Of a stretch of 64,000 nucleotides of DNA, positions 10,518 to 23,021 are shown in pieces; the stretch's first letter is position 1, and each line of letters opens with the position of its first letter. A program made the position numbers and the translations under genes. Below the pieces are notes generated by a model that had not been told where the DNA came from, searched no databases, and worked only from the letters and a program-made list of their open reading frames with translations. The stretch covers positions 7,366,387-7,430,386 of the forward strand of contig CM029610.1 in NCBI GenBank assembly GCA_017311315.1. The letters are read 5' to 3'. This stretch comes from Dendrocalamus latiflorus (taxonomy: Eukaryota > Streptophyta > Magnoliopsida > Poales > Poaceae).

Positions 10518-12010
10518 GGGTCTTTTGATAGGTATATCATACTAACTAGAACAGTTAATTATTTATGCTTTGGGCGGGTTATTTTAGATTGTGGTTTATG
10601 GTTTTGAATTCTAACTGTTTGTGAAAGAGATTATAAAGAGAGAGAGATAATCACATATGATTTTAATTGATACAGCTAAAATCAATATAATATGTACTAG
10701 AATTAATTTATAGATCCTATTTTAAAAAAACTATCAAAACAAATCGCTATAGCGTGGACGATAAGGCTAAAAAGTCATAGCCGAATCGAAGCCCATTCCG
10801 TAGCCTTATCCACGCAATGTTAGCCAAAAAGCATCAATCTCGAACCACGGTATCGAAGCATCAATCGATCGTATCCTCATATTTACAATAATTGAAAATT
10901 TATCCGTATCGTGTTGCATACGAAATAAAGCAGATGTGCGTCGGGTTCGTGTAGGATACAAACCGGCCTAGCCAGCGTAAAGCCTAAATTTAGAACATAG
11001 GAGACTGAGAGTTTTATATAAAACAGTTCAATTTTTATAGAGTGTTTTTTTAAATTATGTATTCCAAACAGTGATTAAATAAATAGCAGTATCCAGCTAT
11101 GATAATTGAGAAATGGGAACTCCATCCCTCTCTTGCCCTCATTTCGATATTTCGACCCCAGTATTCTAGGATCTACTGCTACAGTGGACTCACCCGCTCG
11201 AGTTACGGTATATACAATAGTATAGACACCTGTTGTCTATGGTATTTTCATGTTAGATAGTACTAAAGATAGTTTATATAGTATATTGTTTTTTTATTGT
11301 CTCTATAGATAGTTTCTTTATAACGCAGTATATCCTGTTTATCATGTTATCGTCGACTACGATATGAGATACAGTCCAATTCTCTATACTCCCTCCTTCA
11401 CATTATCTCGTATTCTATATAACAAAGTTTATAGATAATTAATATCACACTATTATAGTCATGGAACCTTCACTGCGGCTAGTCCTCGGGAACGGCGCGC
11501 CACAATTCCATGCGCCATCTTCGTCAGGGAAGCATGCGTGCATCCATCGCTTTAGGCATATGCCGAAGGCAAAGCGGCGCAATCGAGAAGAGCGGCGATG
11601 ACTGGTCATGCGGCAGCAACGTGGGTTACGCCCGTACATTCGGAATCATTCAGAATCCTCCGTCAATCCTCAGATGGTTGGTGCTTTACTGTTTCATATT
11701 CATAGCATGACGCTCGCCAAGCTTCTGACCATTGTACGCTAGTTTCAGCTTCGGACTTTTAATTTATTATTTTTTATTTCATTTTTTTGTTTTTTTATTT
11801 TTAGGGGTTTTGTCTTTTTTCTGTATTTCTTTTATTATACGTGATAAGCTAATACATTTTTTATTTAACCACCATCAACTACCGTGAAAGAGTCCATAAA
11901 CATTGTCAAATTGAGCATCACATAATAACGAGTTAGATGGGTTGTTTGTGCGGATTCTCCGCTATTATCTCCGAAAATTGAATATGTCACCTAGCTACAA
12001 TGATGAATAA
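10518..12010. other. Intergenic AT-rich DNA
   Basis: No gene recognised. TACTCCCTCCTTCAC near 11389 looks like one Stowaway terminus without a clear partner. A T-rich tract spans about 11755-11850. The open frames near 11445-11710 overlap in opposite directions and look random. Confidence 0.4.
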
Positions 12011-14028
12011 TGGTCAATTCTTCCCGCTCCTGCCAGAAAGAAAGGCCCGTCGGTGCGTCGACAAAATCAACTCAAGAGAGTTGCTAGCATCTAGCGGTGA
12101 GAAGCCTTGGTTGACCGTGCAGGGTACCGACAAGCACAAGATAAACATGGAACGCAAGCTAATTGATGTGTACTAGCTAGTGTTGGCTCAGTTAATCGTG
12201 CAATTATATTGTACGTGGCCTGATGAATCACAGCTCGGCATTCCAAATCGGCCAGTGCATCGGCCGGTGGTACAAGTTTTGACTCGAATTTGGCCATTTT
12301 GGGCGCCGAAACTTTGCACGAAATATTAATAATGGCCATCAGCGGCTCCGAAAACAATGTGTAGTACGAGAACACATTGCTTAAAGGGAAAATCGCAAAA
12401 AACTCCAAGCTGGAAAGAAGCTCTCACAACTTATTTTGTGGTATTTAAACCACTATAAGTTCTCTAGATCTGCAAGATCCTCCATAACATTACTTTCTTC
12501 ACTAATTTTACCGGAAGACATGAAAAAACCTAATAAATAATATTCATAACACGCTTGTTGTATGCTAGTGATTACAACTTTCAATAACATTTCTTCTCTC
12601 TCACTTATATTCTATCTCTCTGCTTTCATTTTCCTCTTATATATTCAATCTCGAGCATGATGTGGTAGCTACATACGATACAAACTAAACAAGACATGTG
12701 GACGTCAACTACTATTGGCTAGGTTCTTTTTGGTTTTTTCTTATCACTTTCTGCTGTACAATAACCATCTTTTAAATGGTACGTCTTTTCAAGGCTTAGT
12801 AGACACTCTACCGAGTTTAGTTATACCGATCAAAATCGTATGCGACTGTTTTCCTCTGCGTACTGTCTCTCGTGAACAGCCAGAATTAAAAACCATAAGT
12901 CAAAAAAACCCACCCATTACTTAAATGGAAAGAGAAAGTTAATAACAAGGGGAGTTTGCAAAAGGAGGGAACTTGTGGGGATGCAAATGCCACAATTAAA
13001 ATACATTGCAGGGGTTCAGACTCAAAAGCGACGAGTGGGAGTGTTTTTGAAATTTTCCCTTGAATCTAGCAGGTGCATGGAAAGCAGCTAGCTAGCGCAA
13101 GAACTAGATCTAATTAATTAGTAGTAATTAAGATGACTCGTCCTAGTGCGGCTCCCTTTTCCCCTCACCGCATTAGCATTTTTTGTGGGCGGCGGCATGC
13201 AGATCCGGTCATCTACAACACCTATCTACTTTCGTAAGTTGGACATATTGACATTTTGTGTCTTGGCATCATATGCATGTGCTCGTGCAAGTAATCGATC
13301 GGGAGTGAACAGAATTAATTAAGATGGATGCGTGTCAATATATGTAAGCTTACTCGATAAAGCAGTAGCGTGACCGGGCTTTTCGTCTGAACTTTGTCCG
13401 TGTCAAAGGATTACCGTTCGTGGCATCAGCGCACGAACAGGTGATTACTAATATATGCACACAAGGACGCGTTCATGTGCTACTGACTCTTAATTAGTAT
13501 GAATTAACCGTTTACAAACGCAGGCTACAGCTTCTGTATACGGCAGCATTTAGCATCCGGAACAATTCAAAGCACATCATCAACTCCCTAAACCGACCGA
13601 TTTGGCGATTTTCCAGAAGAAGAAGAAGAAGATCATTCTACTGCTCGATCGATCCAATATCGAATGAGCGACGGCTTAATACAATATTGAATGACCTGCG
13701 TCGGCCGCGCGCAGTCGGCGCCGGAATTGGAGGTCTCGCCGCCGCCGTCAACGTACTCGCTCGATTCAGAAGCTTGGTTGGTGTGTGTGCCCACGGAGTT
13801 TTGATGCGCCTAGAAGGACTAGAAACCGTGGATGGAAAATCTGAAGCTTTGTTGTCGTCGAACGCAGGCACAGCAGCCGTCCCGAGTTCAAAGGCAAAAA
13901 TTTCAGAAGACACAGAAATTTCACGTGAAACAGATAGATTACAATACAAAGTAGAAGCAATTCTCGCGTCTGCCATCCTAGCCGATCGACAAAGTTGGGT
14001 CCGGAGGAACAGATTGTCTTTGGGCCGT
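12011..14028. repeat. Segment S, copy 1 (contiguous)
   Basis: This 2-kb stretch matches, in the same order and orientation, three pieces downstream: 19967-21115, about 25505-26590 and about 27204-27365. Similarity starts at the word TTCTTCCC and stops after TTGGGCCGT at 14028. It contains a dispersed 220-bp repeat (12708-12925), a (GAA)6 tract at 13615-13633 and a GC-rich patch near 13690-13800. No gene is supported. As the uninterrupted copy, it shows the empty sites for the insertions in copy 2. Confidence 0.85.
12708..12925. mobile_element. Dispersed ~220-bp MITE-like repeat, copy 1
   Basis: Shared words in order (CTTTTAAA-GGT, TTTTCAA-G, ACCGAGTTTAG, TCAAAATC, CTGTCTCTCGTGAACAG, AGAATTAAA, CCATAAG) recur at 20667-20890 and, more diverged, at 36833-37060. 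AT-rich and non-coding. Termini are not clear enough to assign a superfamily. Confidence 0.65.
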
Positions 14029-16375
14029 ATGAGATGGTCATAAATATTATTGTGTTGAATTATTGTTAATTTGGAAAGTTAAAATTCGAAAATACGTTTT
14101 TTTGCTTTTTTTTTTGCCATGCATTTAGTTGACCGTTATTTAGCCTTGCTGTTACTTGGGTCGAAGAGGATGCATGCCATGCATGTAAGGTTTGCCTTGC
14201 TGTACTGATTAGCTATGCATGCACTTGGTTGTGGTCATGCATGCATTGATTAGTGCATGGCATTTGTTAGTAGCCAAAATGGTGCATTGAACCATGCATG
14301 ATGCATGTATTTGGTCTCAATTGCATTGCTCCTATCCTCCTGTGGTTTCATCGGGGAAGTTTGGCTGGTTCAACCGGTGGCCTATAGCGGTCCAACCGGA
14401 AATGGACTCCGGTCTAATCGGGCCAGGTCAGCGGTCTGACCGGTTTTGAGGCCCGGTTAGACCAGCTTGGTAGGGAGCCTTCAACCAGAATGTGATTTTT
14501 ATGGTTTTGAGTGGCGGAATATTTTTAGTGAACAAGGTTTGTGAATATATGTTATATGAGATATGTTACTATTAACGTGGGTTAAGTTGTGAATAACTTA
14601 TACCTAAAAATAATTTTTGTATCATTTGGATATGCAGGATCGCTTGAAGTCAACCATGGTCAATGACGAGAATCAGGACTATATTTATGGAGCCGAGGCT
14701 CAGAACAATCAAGGATGTCAGGTAATATGGTGAGCTCAAGCATGGCGTAAGAAAGGCGAAAAATATTGAAGAGAAGTTCGAACGGCGGGGTTGAACCATG
14801 TGGCTTGGTCGGTCCAAGTGAGACGTAATCCGATGAAACCAGAATAGGAAAGACTTACCGACGCATGGCAAACCAGTGGTGTATCTATATGTGGCAAGCT
14901 TGGTGAATGCTTACAATGAAAGGAGATGACCGGGTTAAGAAATGGTATTTTAGTAGTTTGACCAAAATACTAGAAACTATCTTGAAGTAAAACCACGGTG
15001 ATTGAGCAACATTTAGGAGTGCGATTTAGGTTAAGGAGAATCTAAAAAGATCATGATGGATCAAGGCTAAAGACTTAGCGAATTGGGCTTATGCGCTTTG
15101 AAAAGCATGCATAAGTGTGATGTGCAAGTTAAAACCCATGTGTAGGGGGTTATTAGATTACAATAGAAAGTAGAAGCAGTTCTCGCGTCTGCCATCCTAG
15201 CCGACAAAGGTGGGTCTGGAGGAATAGATTGTTTTTGGGCCATATGAGATGGTCATAAATATTGTTGTGTTGAATTATTGTTAATTTGGAAGTTAAAATT
15301 TGAAAATATGGATTTTTGCTTTTTTTACTATGCATTTATTTGACCGTTATTTAGCCTTGATGTTACTTTCGTCGAAGAGGATGCATGCCATGCATGTAAG
15401 GGATGCCTTGCTGTACTGATTAGCCATGCATGCACTTGGTTGCGGTCATGAATGCACTTGGTTGTGGTCATGCATGCATTGATTAGTGCATGGCATTGGT
15501 TAGTAGACAAAATGGTGCATTGAACCATGCATGTATTTGGTCTCAATTGTATTGCTCCTATCATCCTGTTATTTGATCGGGGAAGTTTGGTTGGTTCAAC
15601 CGGTGGCCTATAGCGGTCCAACAAGAAATGGACTCCGGTCTAATCGGGCTAGGTCCGTGATCTGACTGGTTTTGAGGCCCGGTTAGACCGGCTTGGCAGG
15701 GAGCCTTCCACCAGAATGTGATTTTTGTGGTTTTGAGTGGCGGAATGTTTTTGGTGACCAAGGTCTATGAATATATGTTATATGAGATATGTTACTGCTA
15801 ACGTGGGTTAAGTTGTGAATAACTTATACCCGAAAATAATTTTGTGTCATTGGATGTGCAAGATCGGTTGAAGTAAACCATGGACAATGACGAGAATTAG
15901 GGCTATGTTTATGGAGGAGCCGTGGCTCAGAACAATCAAGGATGTCAGGTAATATGGTGAGCTCAAGCATGACATGAGAAAGGCGGAAAATATTTAAGAG
16001 AAGTTTGAATGGCGGGGTTGAACCATGTGGCTTGGTCGGTCCAAGTAAGGCCTAGTCCGATAGAACCAGAATAGGAGAAACTTGCCGACTTGTGGTAAGC
16101 CAGTGGTGCACCTATATGTGGCAAACTTGGCGAATGCTTACAATGAAAGAAGATGACCGGGTTAAGAAATGGTATTTTAGTAGTTTGACCAAAATACCAG
16201 AAACTATCTTAAAGTAAAACTGTGGTGATTGAGCGACGTTTAGGTTAAGAAAAACCTAAAAATATTAAGATGGATCGAGTCTAAGGACTTAGCGGATTTA
16301 GTTTTATGCGCTTTGAAAAACGTGCATAAGTATGATGTGTGAGTAAAAACTCGTGTGTAGGGGGTTATTAGGTTT
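13945..16375 (+). repeat. 1.2-kb tandem duplication inside the LTR region
   Basis: Unit A (about 13945-15157) and unit B (about 15158-16375) are offset by 1211-1219 bp and are roughly 90% alike. Each starts with about 85 bp of segment S flank (GATTACAATA...CTCGCGTCTGCC) and then continues into LTR sequence. Unit A ends TGTAGGGGGTTATTA and is joined directly to S flank; after unit B the same phrase continues into TATA-bearing LTR sequence. So the duplication happened after the element had inserted next to S. Confidence 0.85.
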
Positions 16376-17367
16376 TCTCCATTTAGTTAAGTGGATAGTA
16401 TCCACTAAGGGCTAGATATGGTTAGCCAGCCCATCTATTTAAGAGGTTGTGAAGGTGTCCTATCGTTAACCATCCAACCTTCCTTTCTTGAGACCAAGTG
16501 TTCATATGTTAGGATTAGAGTTTGAGAGAAGAGTGCTTGTGATATGCTCTCTATCTTCTAAAGTGGAGTAGCTGTAAAACTTTCCTCCTCAAGTAGCAAT
16601 GCATCAATCTTTATTCATCTCCATGACTATTTTTTGTGTTGATTGATTTGCACTTGTCTTGGTTTTTCCTATTATCTTCTCTCTTCTTGATATTGCTGCA
16701 CCAAAGGCGTATAAGAGATGGAGATAGCATCTAGAAATCAATCTTCACCTATCTAGGCACTTTAGTAGCAAGCTCATGAAGAAACTCGGTTTTGCTTGAT
16801 TTTGACCTCACCAAGTGATTTCGTTATCTAAGGGTTTTTAGCTTGATTTCTTCAGTGTTCTTACTTGTTGTGATATGTGAGAATATGTCTAGAACCATCT
16901 TAAACATCTCCTACCCACGAGCAAATTGTATTCACCGTTTTTGTATTTTGCTTGTTTTTGGTGCAATCTAACTTCAATCTCAAAAAGGTTTGAATTTTGA
17001 CATGGATTTCTATTATTCACAGATGAAATATGTTTATGAGACCTTGAGAAAGGATTATACAAAGTTTCACAGCTTTAGAATCATCAGATCAAAAGTTACG
17101 TAGGTTTTAAGTTTCGCAATAGTGCTAAAATCCCTGTTCATATCAATTAAACTGCCAGGAGAGAGGTCAAACCGCCCCTGTGTGGAGGTCAGGCTTCTAA
17201 GGTTTGGATTTTCTCAAAGTTTGATTTCTTGGTCATTTTGGTTTGGGATTTTAGCTAGGATTCAATTCTCAGTAACGCTGTAGTTATTTGAGAAGATGAT
17301 CTAGAATACTTAGGAAAACTTTTGGACGTCACCATTCACCACCTCTGTTGCCTTTCGGTCCTATAAG

Positions 17368-17379
17368 TGGTATCAGAAT
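17368..17379 (+). promoter_or_regulatory. Primer-binding site, initiator-tRNA-Met type
   Basis: TGGTATCAGAAT differs from the common plant PBS TGGTATCAGAGC only at the last two bases. It marks the boundary between the LTR on the left and the internal region on the right. Confidence 0.7.
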
Positions 17380-17867
17380 CTGATTAGCTCTTCTCATAGC
17401 TCTTAACTGGTCTTAGAAGTCATGGGCATTAGACAAGTATTCTATCAAGCCACCCGTTGATGACAGGAAAATGGTGAGAGTGGGTGTGAACCTGCCTCCG
17501 TGTCATTAGAGATAAATTGGTTAAATTTAATTGAAGATGTGAGACAAAGAAATCAGGTATTGCAGGTCCATTACTTCAAGAATTAATACATTTACATAAA
17601 ATTCTGTTAATTACATCTCTTTGCAAGAAAACCACTGATTAAGAATTCCAACATACATATTATAACAAAATACAACATATGATAGTTACAAAATGTAAGA
17701 AAAATGATCTTGCTTGGAGGATTTAGCTGTACTTATATCATCTTTGCTAACACGACATAGTATTCGTTTTTAGCAAACCCATGCGTGTAGCGTAATTGGA
17801 TTTTACAACCACGACCACGGTTGAAAGACTGCCGTCGAACAACCATGGATGATCGGAGCTATCGGAT

Positions 17868-18125
17868 TTTGGAGATACTCGTAGCTATCAGATTTGCAAA
17901 TGGTCATAGCTACAATATTTTGGAGATAGTCAGAACTATCGAGTTTTGGAGATAGTCATAACTACGGGTTTTGGAGGTAGTCATGACTATCAGATTTGCA
18001 GATAATCGTAACTACTGACTTTTGGAGATGGTCTTAACTACAGAATTTTGGAGATAGGTGTAGCTACCAAATTTTAGAGATGGTCGTAGCTACAGGATTT
18101 GCATATGGTCGTAGCTACAGTATTA
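17868..18125 (+). repeat. Degenerate minisatellite, unit about 33 bp
   Basis: About eight imperfect units of the form (A/T)TTTTGGAGATGGTCGTAGCTAC repeat head to tail in the leader of the LTR element. Alternate units replace TTTTGGAGAT by TTTGCAAAT or TTTGCATAT. The word GGTCGTA links this array to those at 28200-30780 and 50280-50500. Confidence 0.8.
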
Positions 18126-18129
18126 CATA

Positions 18130-19129
18130 GTGCTCGTGAATATCGAGCGCTTGTATATACATAACCGAAGAGAAAGTATTTTCTTTTTTCCATCCTTTAT
18201 TGTTTTACTCCACTTTCTATTACTCCTAGCACTGCATAGTGCTTGTAGATGCAGCGTAACCCAGGCCAAGGTTGTATTTTATATTTTATTTTGACATCAT
18301 ATACTCACTCTTAATTTATATCCACGTGAGAGGACCAAATTGAGAAGGTGGGTGCTCTTTCAACTTCTCATTTCTGATTCGTATCCACTTGTGAGGGATT
18401 GAACCGAGGAGACGAGGTCTTCATGCCTTACATTGATTCGTATCCATTTATAGGGACCGAACATAAGAAGCGAGGGATCAAGCACTCGTTCTTCGGGTTT
18501 GTATCCACTAACGAAACTGAATCAAAGAGGGCCAAAACATAGACAAAATGAAGTATCTTGATTCATACCGTGATGGCCGAACCAAGGGGCGAAGGAAAAG
18601 AGGAAGATGAATGGCAATAACTTCACCTTCTTCCTAGCTTCATTGCTTTTGGGCATGTTTGCGTGTCTCCCTTCTCCTAGAGCTTGCTCACCACTTTCCT
18701 CTCTTGCGCAAGCTCCTCCGTTCGTGTCCGTTTATATGTGTCCATATGTCCGCTCCGTCTCACTCTTCTCCCCTATTTATAGAGTAAGGATGAGAGGGCA
18801 GTTGCTTTAAGGGAAGTTATGGTAACCTCTCTATTTGACTTCTTCCCTCTGCTAATGGGCAGTTCCAGCACTGCAGCCAACCTCACGTGTGGTCGTGCAG
18901 GACGTGGGCTATTTGGACTCCGTCTGTTGGTTACTTGACTGTGCACCCAGTGCTCCAGCTGCGGTTGCCGGTTGCTGGACATGCATTACCTGGAACTTCT
19001 AGGCGTTCTTTTTTATTTTTGTGTATTATCGTTCTGTATGCATGCAGTTATGGCGCCACTTTCCCATTGACACGAGAAGGGTATCCATGCATACGTTTGG
19101 CTGACCAGCGTGTCGCTCAGTCCATGTTG
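18130..19129. other. Leader of the LTR element between the two minisatellites
   Basis: Non-coding. Several spaced copies of (T/C)GTATCCA(C/T)(T/A) with GAGG..GA..GA.. phrases occur at about 18310-18500, another loose periodicity. No long frame resembles a known protein. Confidence 0.45.
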
Positions 19130-19645
19130 AAGCAAATAACGTGGTCAACAACACGTGGTCAAAATATCATTCTCAACCAACGTGGTCGAAATACCATGGT
19201 CGATTAATGTGGTCAAAATATCATCGTCGACAAACGTAGTTGGAATATCATGGTTGACCAACATGATCAAAATATCATCATCGACCAACGTGGTTGAAAT
19301 ATCATAGTCAACCAATGTGGTCGGAATATCATCGTTGACCAATGTGGTTGGAATATCATGGTCGACCAACATGGTTGAAATATCATTGTCGACCAATGTG
19401 GTCGAACTATGACGGTCGAACCATGTGGTCAAAAATATCATGGTCGAACCACGTGGTTGAAATATCATGATTAAACCACATGATTGAAAATATCATGTTC
19501 GAACAACATGGCCAAAAAATCATGGTCGATCCACGTGGTCGATATATCATGGTTGAACCAGGTGATCGAAATATCATAGTCGAACCAAGTGACCGAAAAA
19601 TCATGGTCGACCAACATGGTCGAACTATCATGGTCAACCAACTTA
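19130..19645 (+). repeat. Minisatellite, unit about 32-33 bp, roughly 16 units
   Basis: Head-to-tail units of the type ACGTGGTCGAAATATCATGG followed by TCGACCA. Each carries GTGGTC on one side and GGTCGACC-like half-palindromes on the other. The period is not a strict multiple of three, and stops occur in all frames on the plus strand. Located just upstream of the gag relic. Confidence 0.85.
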
Positions 19646-19945
19646 AGAAAGAGTACTCAAAGATCAAGGAAAGAGCCGGTTAATCTTTGAATGAGTTGTG
19701 GGGAAGATTTTTTAAGAGCATTAATGATTTACATACTGTTGGCCTTGTGTTTGCTGAGTCTGAGTAAGCACGTCAGCTATTGGATGTACTTGATGTGAGG
19801 TTTTAGGGGATAAAGATCACTTCTATCAATGACAACACTGTCATGAGTGAACTTAATATGGATAAGCTTTACTCGAGATTAAAGACGTATGAGATTTATT
19901 TTATCTCGTATCTTTTCAAAACAGAGTTGATGGCACTAATAATTG
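19640..19945 (+). pseudogene. Copia-type gag (UBN2-like) relic
   Basis: One frame reads KKEYSKIKERAG, SLNELWGRFFKSINDLHTVG, VMSELNMDKLYSRLKTYEI, broken by several stops. It resembles the KE-x-S-L-xEhW-xRFxxIxNxLxxxG and LxxLxSRLxTYE pattern of plant Copia gag. It is truncated where the second copy of S starts. Confidence 0.6.
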
Positions 19946-19966
19946 AACCTTCTCAGAGTGAACTGC

Positions 19967-21115
19967 AATGGCCAGTTCTTCCCACCCTACCAGGAAGATA
20001 GGCCCGTTGGTGCGTCGACAAAATCAACTCAAAGACCTGCTAGCATTTAGCGGTGAGAAGCATTGGTTGACAAGCACAAGATAAACATGGAACGCAAACT
20101 AATTGTTGTGTACTAATCGTGCGTGAGGTGGACAATAGGGTAGGTCCGATTCAACCCAGCAATTATATTGTACGTGGTCTGATCACAGCTTGGCATTCCA
20201 AATCGGCCAGTGCATCGGCCGGTGGTGCAAGTTTTGACTCGAATTTTGCCATTTTGGGCGCCGAATCAAGCAACATTGGTGATCAACGGCTCAGGGTCGA
20301 CGTACGTATCAAACAGCCTTCCAAGTGCGTCATTTGCCACATTCATGCCCTAACTTTGCATGAATTAATAATGGCCACCAGAGGCTCCGAAAACAATGTG
20401 TAGTACGAGTACACATCGCTTAAAGGGAAAATCGCAAAAACTCCAAGTTGGAAAGAAACTCTCACAACTTATTTTGTGGTATTTAAACCTAATAAATAAT
20501 ATTCATAACACGCTTGTTGTATGCTAGTGATTACAACTTTCAATAAAATTTCTTCTCTTTCTCTTATATTCTATCTCTCTGCTTTTATTTTCCTCTTTCA
20601 TATTCAATCTCGATCATGATATAGCAGCTACATACGATGAGACAAACTAAACAAGACATGTGGATGTCAACTACTATTGGCTAGGATCTTTTTGTTTTTT
20701 GTTTATCACTTTCTGTTGTACAATAACTATCTTTTAAATGGTACGTCTTTTCAAGGCTTAGTAGACACTGTACCGAGTTTAGCTATATCAGTCAAAATCG
20801 CATATGACTGTTTTTCTCTGTATATTGTCTCTCATGAACAGTCAGAATTAAAAAACCATAAGTCAAAATTCATAGCCTAAAAGAACCAGTCCATTACTTA
20901 CATGGATAGAGAAAGTTAATAACAAGGGGTGTTTGCAAAAGGAGGGAACTTGTGGGGATGCAAAAGCCACAATTAAAATACATGCAGGGTTTTCAGACTC
21001 AAAAGCGAGTGTTTTTGAAAATTTCTCTTGAATCTATCAGGTGAATGGAAAGCAGCTAGCGCAAGATCTAGATCTAATGAATTAGTAGTAATTAAGATGA
21101 GAGTCCAACCTCTCT
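19967..21115. repeat. Segment S, copy 2, left part
   Basis: Matches 12011-13140 over its length, with small indels; one block of S1 near 12443-12530 is absent here (GTATTTAAACC runs straight into TAATAAATAATATTC). After TAATTAAGATGA the two copies diverge: here the sequence goes on into a 290-bp segment that is itself repeated at 21480. Confidence 0.8.
20667..20890. mobile_element. Dispersed ~220-bp MITE-like repeat, copy 2
   Basis: Same order of words as 12708-12925, inside segment S copy 2, so it was already in S before S was duplicated. Confidence 0.65.
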
Positions 21116-21775
21116 CTCTCTTTTTTGTAGAAAGGAAAAGGGCAGGAAGGGGTAGACCGCTACTACCTTATATAATAGCGGGCGGGCGGTGCTCAGGGGG
21201 AGGAGGGGCGGGGGCGGCAGATGGCGGATCGGGGGAGGTGGGGCGGAGTGGCCGGTGGCCGATCAAGGGGAGGAGGGGCGAAGGCGGGTGATGGGTCCGG
21301 AGAGAGAAGGGGCGAAGGGGATGGCTTGGGGGGTGAATTGCAAATCCAACGTGAGTGGTGGGCGGGTTTTATTTTCGAAAAGTGACGCACGTTTATTTGG
21401 GACGTCGGATGAAGATTGGACGGTTGACATGAGATGATTGTATAAGTGCACCAAGATAGCTAAGTGCATTGAATACGATGCCTACTTACATGGATAGAAA
21501 AGGTTAATAACAAGGGGAGTTTGCAAAAGGAGGGAACTTGTGGGGATGCAAATGCCACAATTAACATACATTGCAGGGGTTTTCAGACTCAAAGCGACGC
21601 GTGGGGGTGTTTTTGAAATTTTCCCTTGAACCTAGCAGGCGAATGGAAAACAGCTAGCGCAAGATCTAGATCTAATTAATTAGTAGTAATTAAGATGACA
21701 GTCCAACCTCTCTTTTTTCTAAAAAGGAAAAGGTCGCGGAAGAGTAGACCACTACTACCATACATAATAGTATTA
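20892..21775. repeat. 290-bp direct repeat separated by a G-rich spacer
   Basis: 20892-21180 and 21480-21775 are close copies (CTTACATGGATAGA...CTACTACC.TA.ATAATAG), both longer at the right than S copy 1. The 300-bp spacer (21181-21479) is extremely G-rich on the plus strand and has no convincing gene. The left unit belongs to S copy 2; the right unit is a third partial copy. Confidence 0.8.
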
Positions 21776-21779
21776 GAAA

Positions 21780-23020
21780 GGCGTGTTCTTTTAAACTATG
21801 ACATATTAATTTAATAAATGATGATTGTTCAAAGAAATCGAAGTCAAGAACCCGTTGAAAAACTGAAAGGAACGGATGAATTGTTCACAAAGTTGAGATT
21901 TTCAATGGAAGGAGTAGCCAAGTAAAGATATAGGGAGAAAAAAGAAGAAGAGATACCAGTTTAACTTGTGAGAAGCGTGTAATGTGAAATATAAAATGTA
22001 TTTCATGTTTCAATGTAAAATTAATGTGATATTCTCTTTATACCTTTAATAAATATCTAGTTTTACTTAATACTAATGTTATTACCCTCAGTAATAACAC
22101 CAGTCGTCACATTCATCATTGACGGTATTCTCTACATAAACGCCAAATCACAAATGGCGTAATATATTGTTCACATGAGAACTTGGGGAATCAGAATGCA
22201 AGACCATTCTTATGATATCTCTAAATTCCCCATCTCCCTTCATGTATTGTAATCCATCATATGATCAGATTAGTCAGAACGGTAAGCATGACACGTTAGT
22301 ACCATTTATCGAAGGCACATGATGCAAATTCCTTCATCACATGCCCCGGCCGACTATCATGCATGCTAACTAAACAGTCATTGCATGAAACATTAAGATC
22401 AGATGACAATTGATTTAGTTGCCACAGTGACTGTTTAACTGTTGTCAGGATATGCACTGGTCTCTTCCATAGAAATGAAGCAAAGATCCGAGTCCAAGGC
22501 TTACACGCATGGGCAGGAATGCAGGATTGCAAGCATGTGCAAGAATCGCGTCTTCTCTGGGCAGCTTGGACGGCTGGACGTGCTCTGCTCGTTTCAGTTT
22601 CAGCTTCTGCCTTCTGATTTATTTTCCACTATTTATAAATTTCATCTTTTTCTGATTTTTTTCGTTTTTATAGCCTTTTTGCTGGTTTTTTTTCCTGTAT
22701 TCATTTGTATTGTCCGAGATGAACTAACATATTTTTTTCTATTTTTAAATTTAATTAAGCCAAATAAGCCATTTTTAACTACAGTAAAATTTCAACCAGC
22801 TACAATGTATTTTTAATTATAAGCCACAGCTTTTTAGCCCAACCGAGTAGTGCTGCGTCCATCCAATTGCGCGTGATTTTGAAGCACGGAGAGTTGTCAA
22901 AATATGTGCAGGGCGAGTTAGGCGTTGCAGCCATGCGTGTGGGCGTTCACATCACGCACTGCCAATCCATTTATCTGAAGGCTGCAATATTATTGCCCAA
23001 GTACGAATTGTAGGGTCGTT
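21780..23020. other. AT-rich unassigned DNA
   Basis: No gene seen. The T-rich stretch at 22620-22830 resembles that at 11755-11890 in composition and some words (TTTTTTGTTTTT, GTATTCATTTGTATT), probably another old MITE. Confidence 0.4.
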
Positions 23021-23021
23021 G

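Larger units (their letters stand above)
14029..19966 (+). mobile_element. Decayed LTR retrotransposon (5' LTR, PBS, leader, gag relic), no 3' end
   Basis: Sequence unlike segment S starts right after 14028 and ends where the second S copy starts at 19967. It holds a long LTR-like region with a TATA-like TATTTAAG near 16436, a tRNA-Met-type PBS at 17368, a long non-coding leader with two minisatellites, and a gag relic at 19640-19945. This gives the order LTR, PBS, leader, gag on the plus strand. There is no protease, reverse transcriptase or 3' LTR. The exact LTR termini are not clear: TG at 14030 is a candidate start, but no matching CA end was found before the PBS. Confidence 0.65.

Noticed and set aside
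13687..14043. GAGIGGLAAAVN peptide resembling a dinucleotide-binding GxGxxG motif
   Set aside because: No further FAD- or NAD-enzyme motif follows, the frame has no start context, and in copy 2 it meets a stop; taken as chance in GC-rich sequence.
19130..19645. Possible CRISPR-like array
   Set aside because: Units are degenerate, contiguous head to tail with no unique spacers, and the DNA is eukaryotic; it is a minisatellite in a retrotransposon leader.
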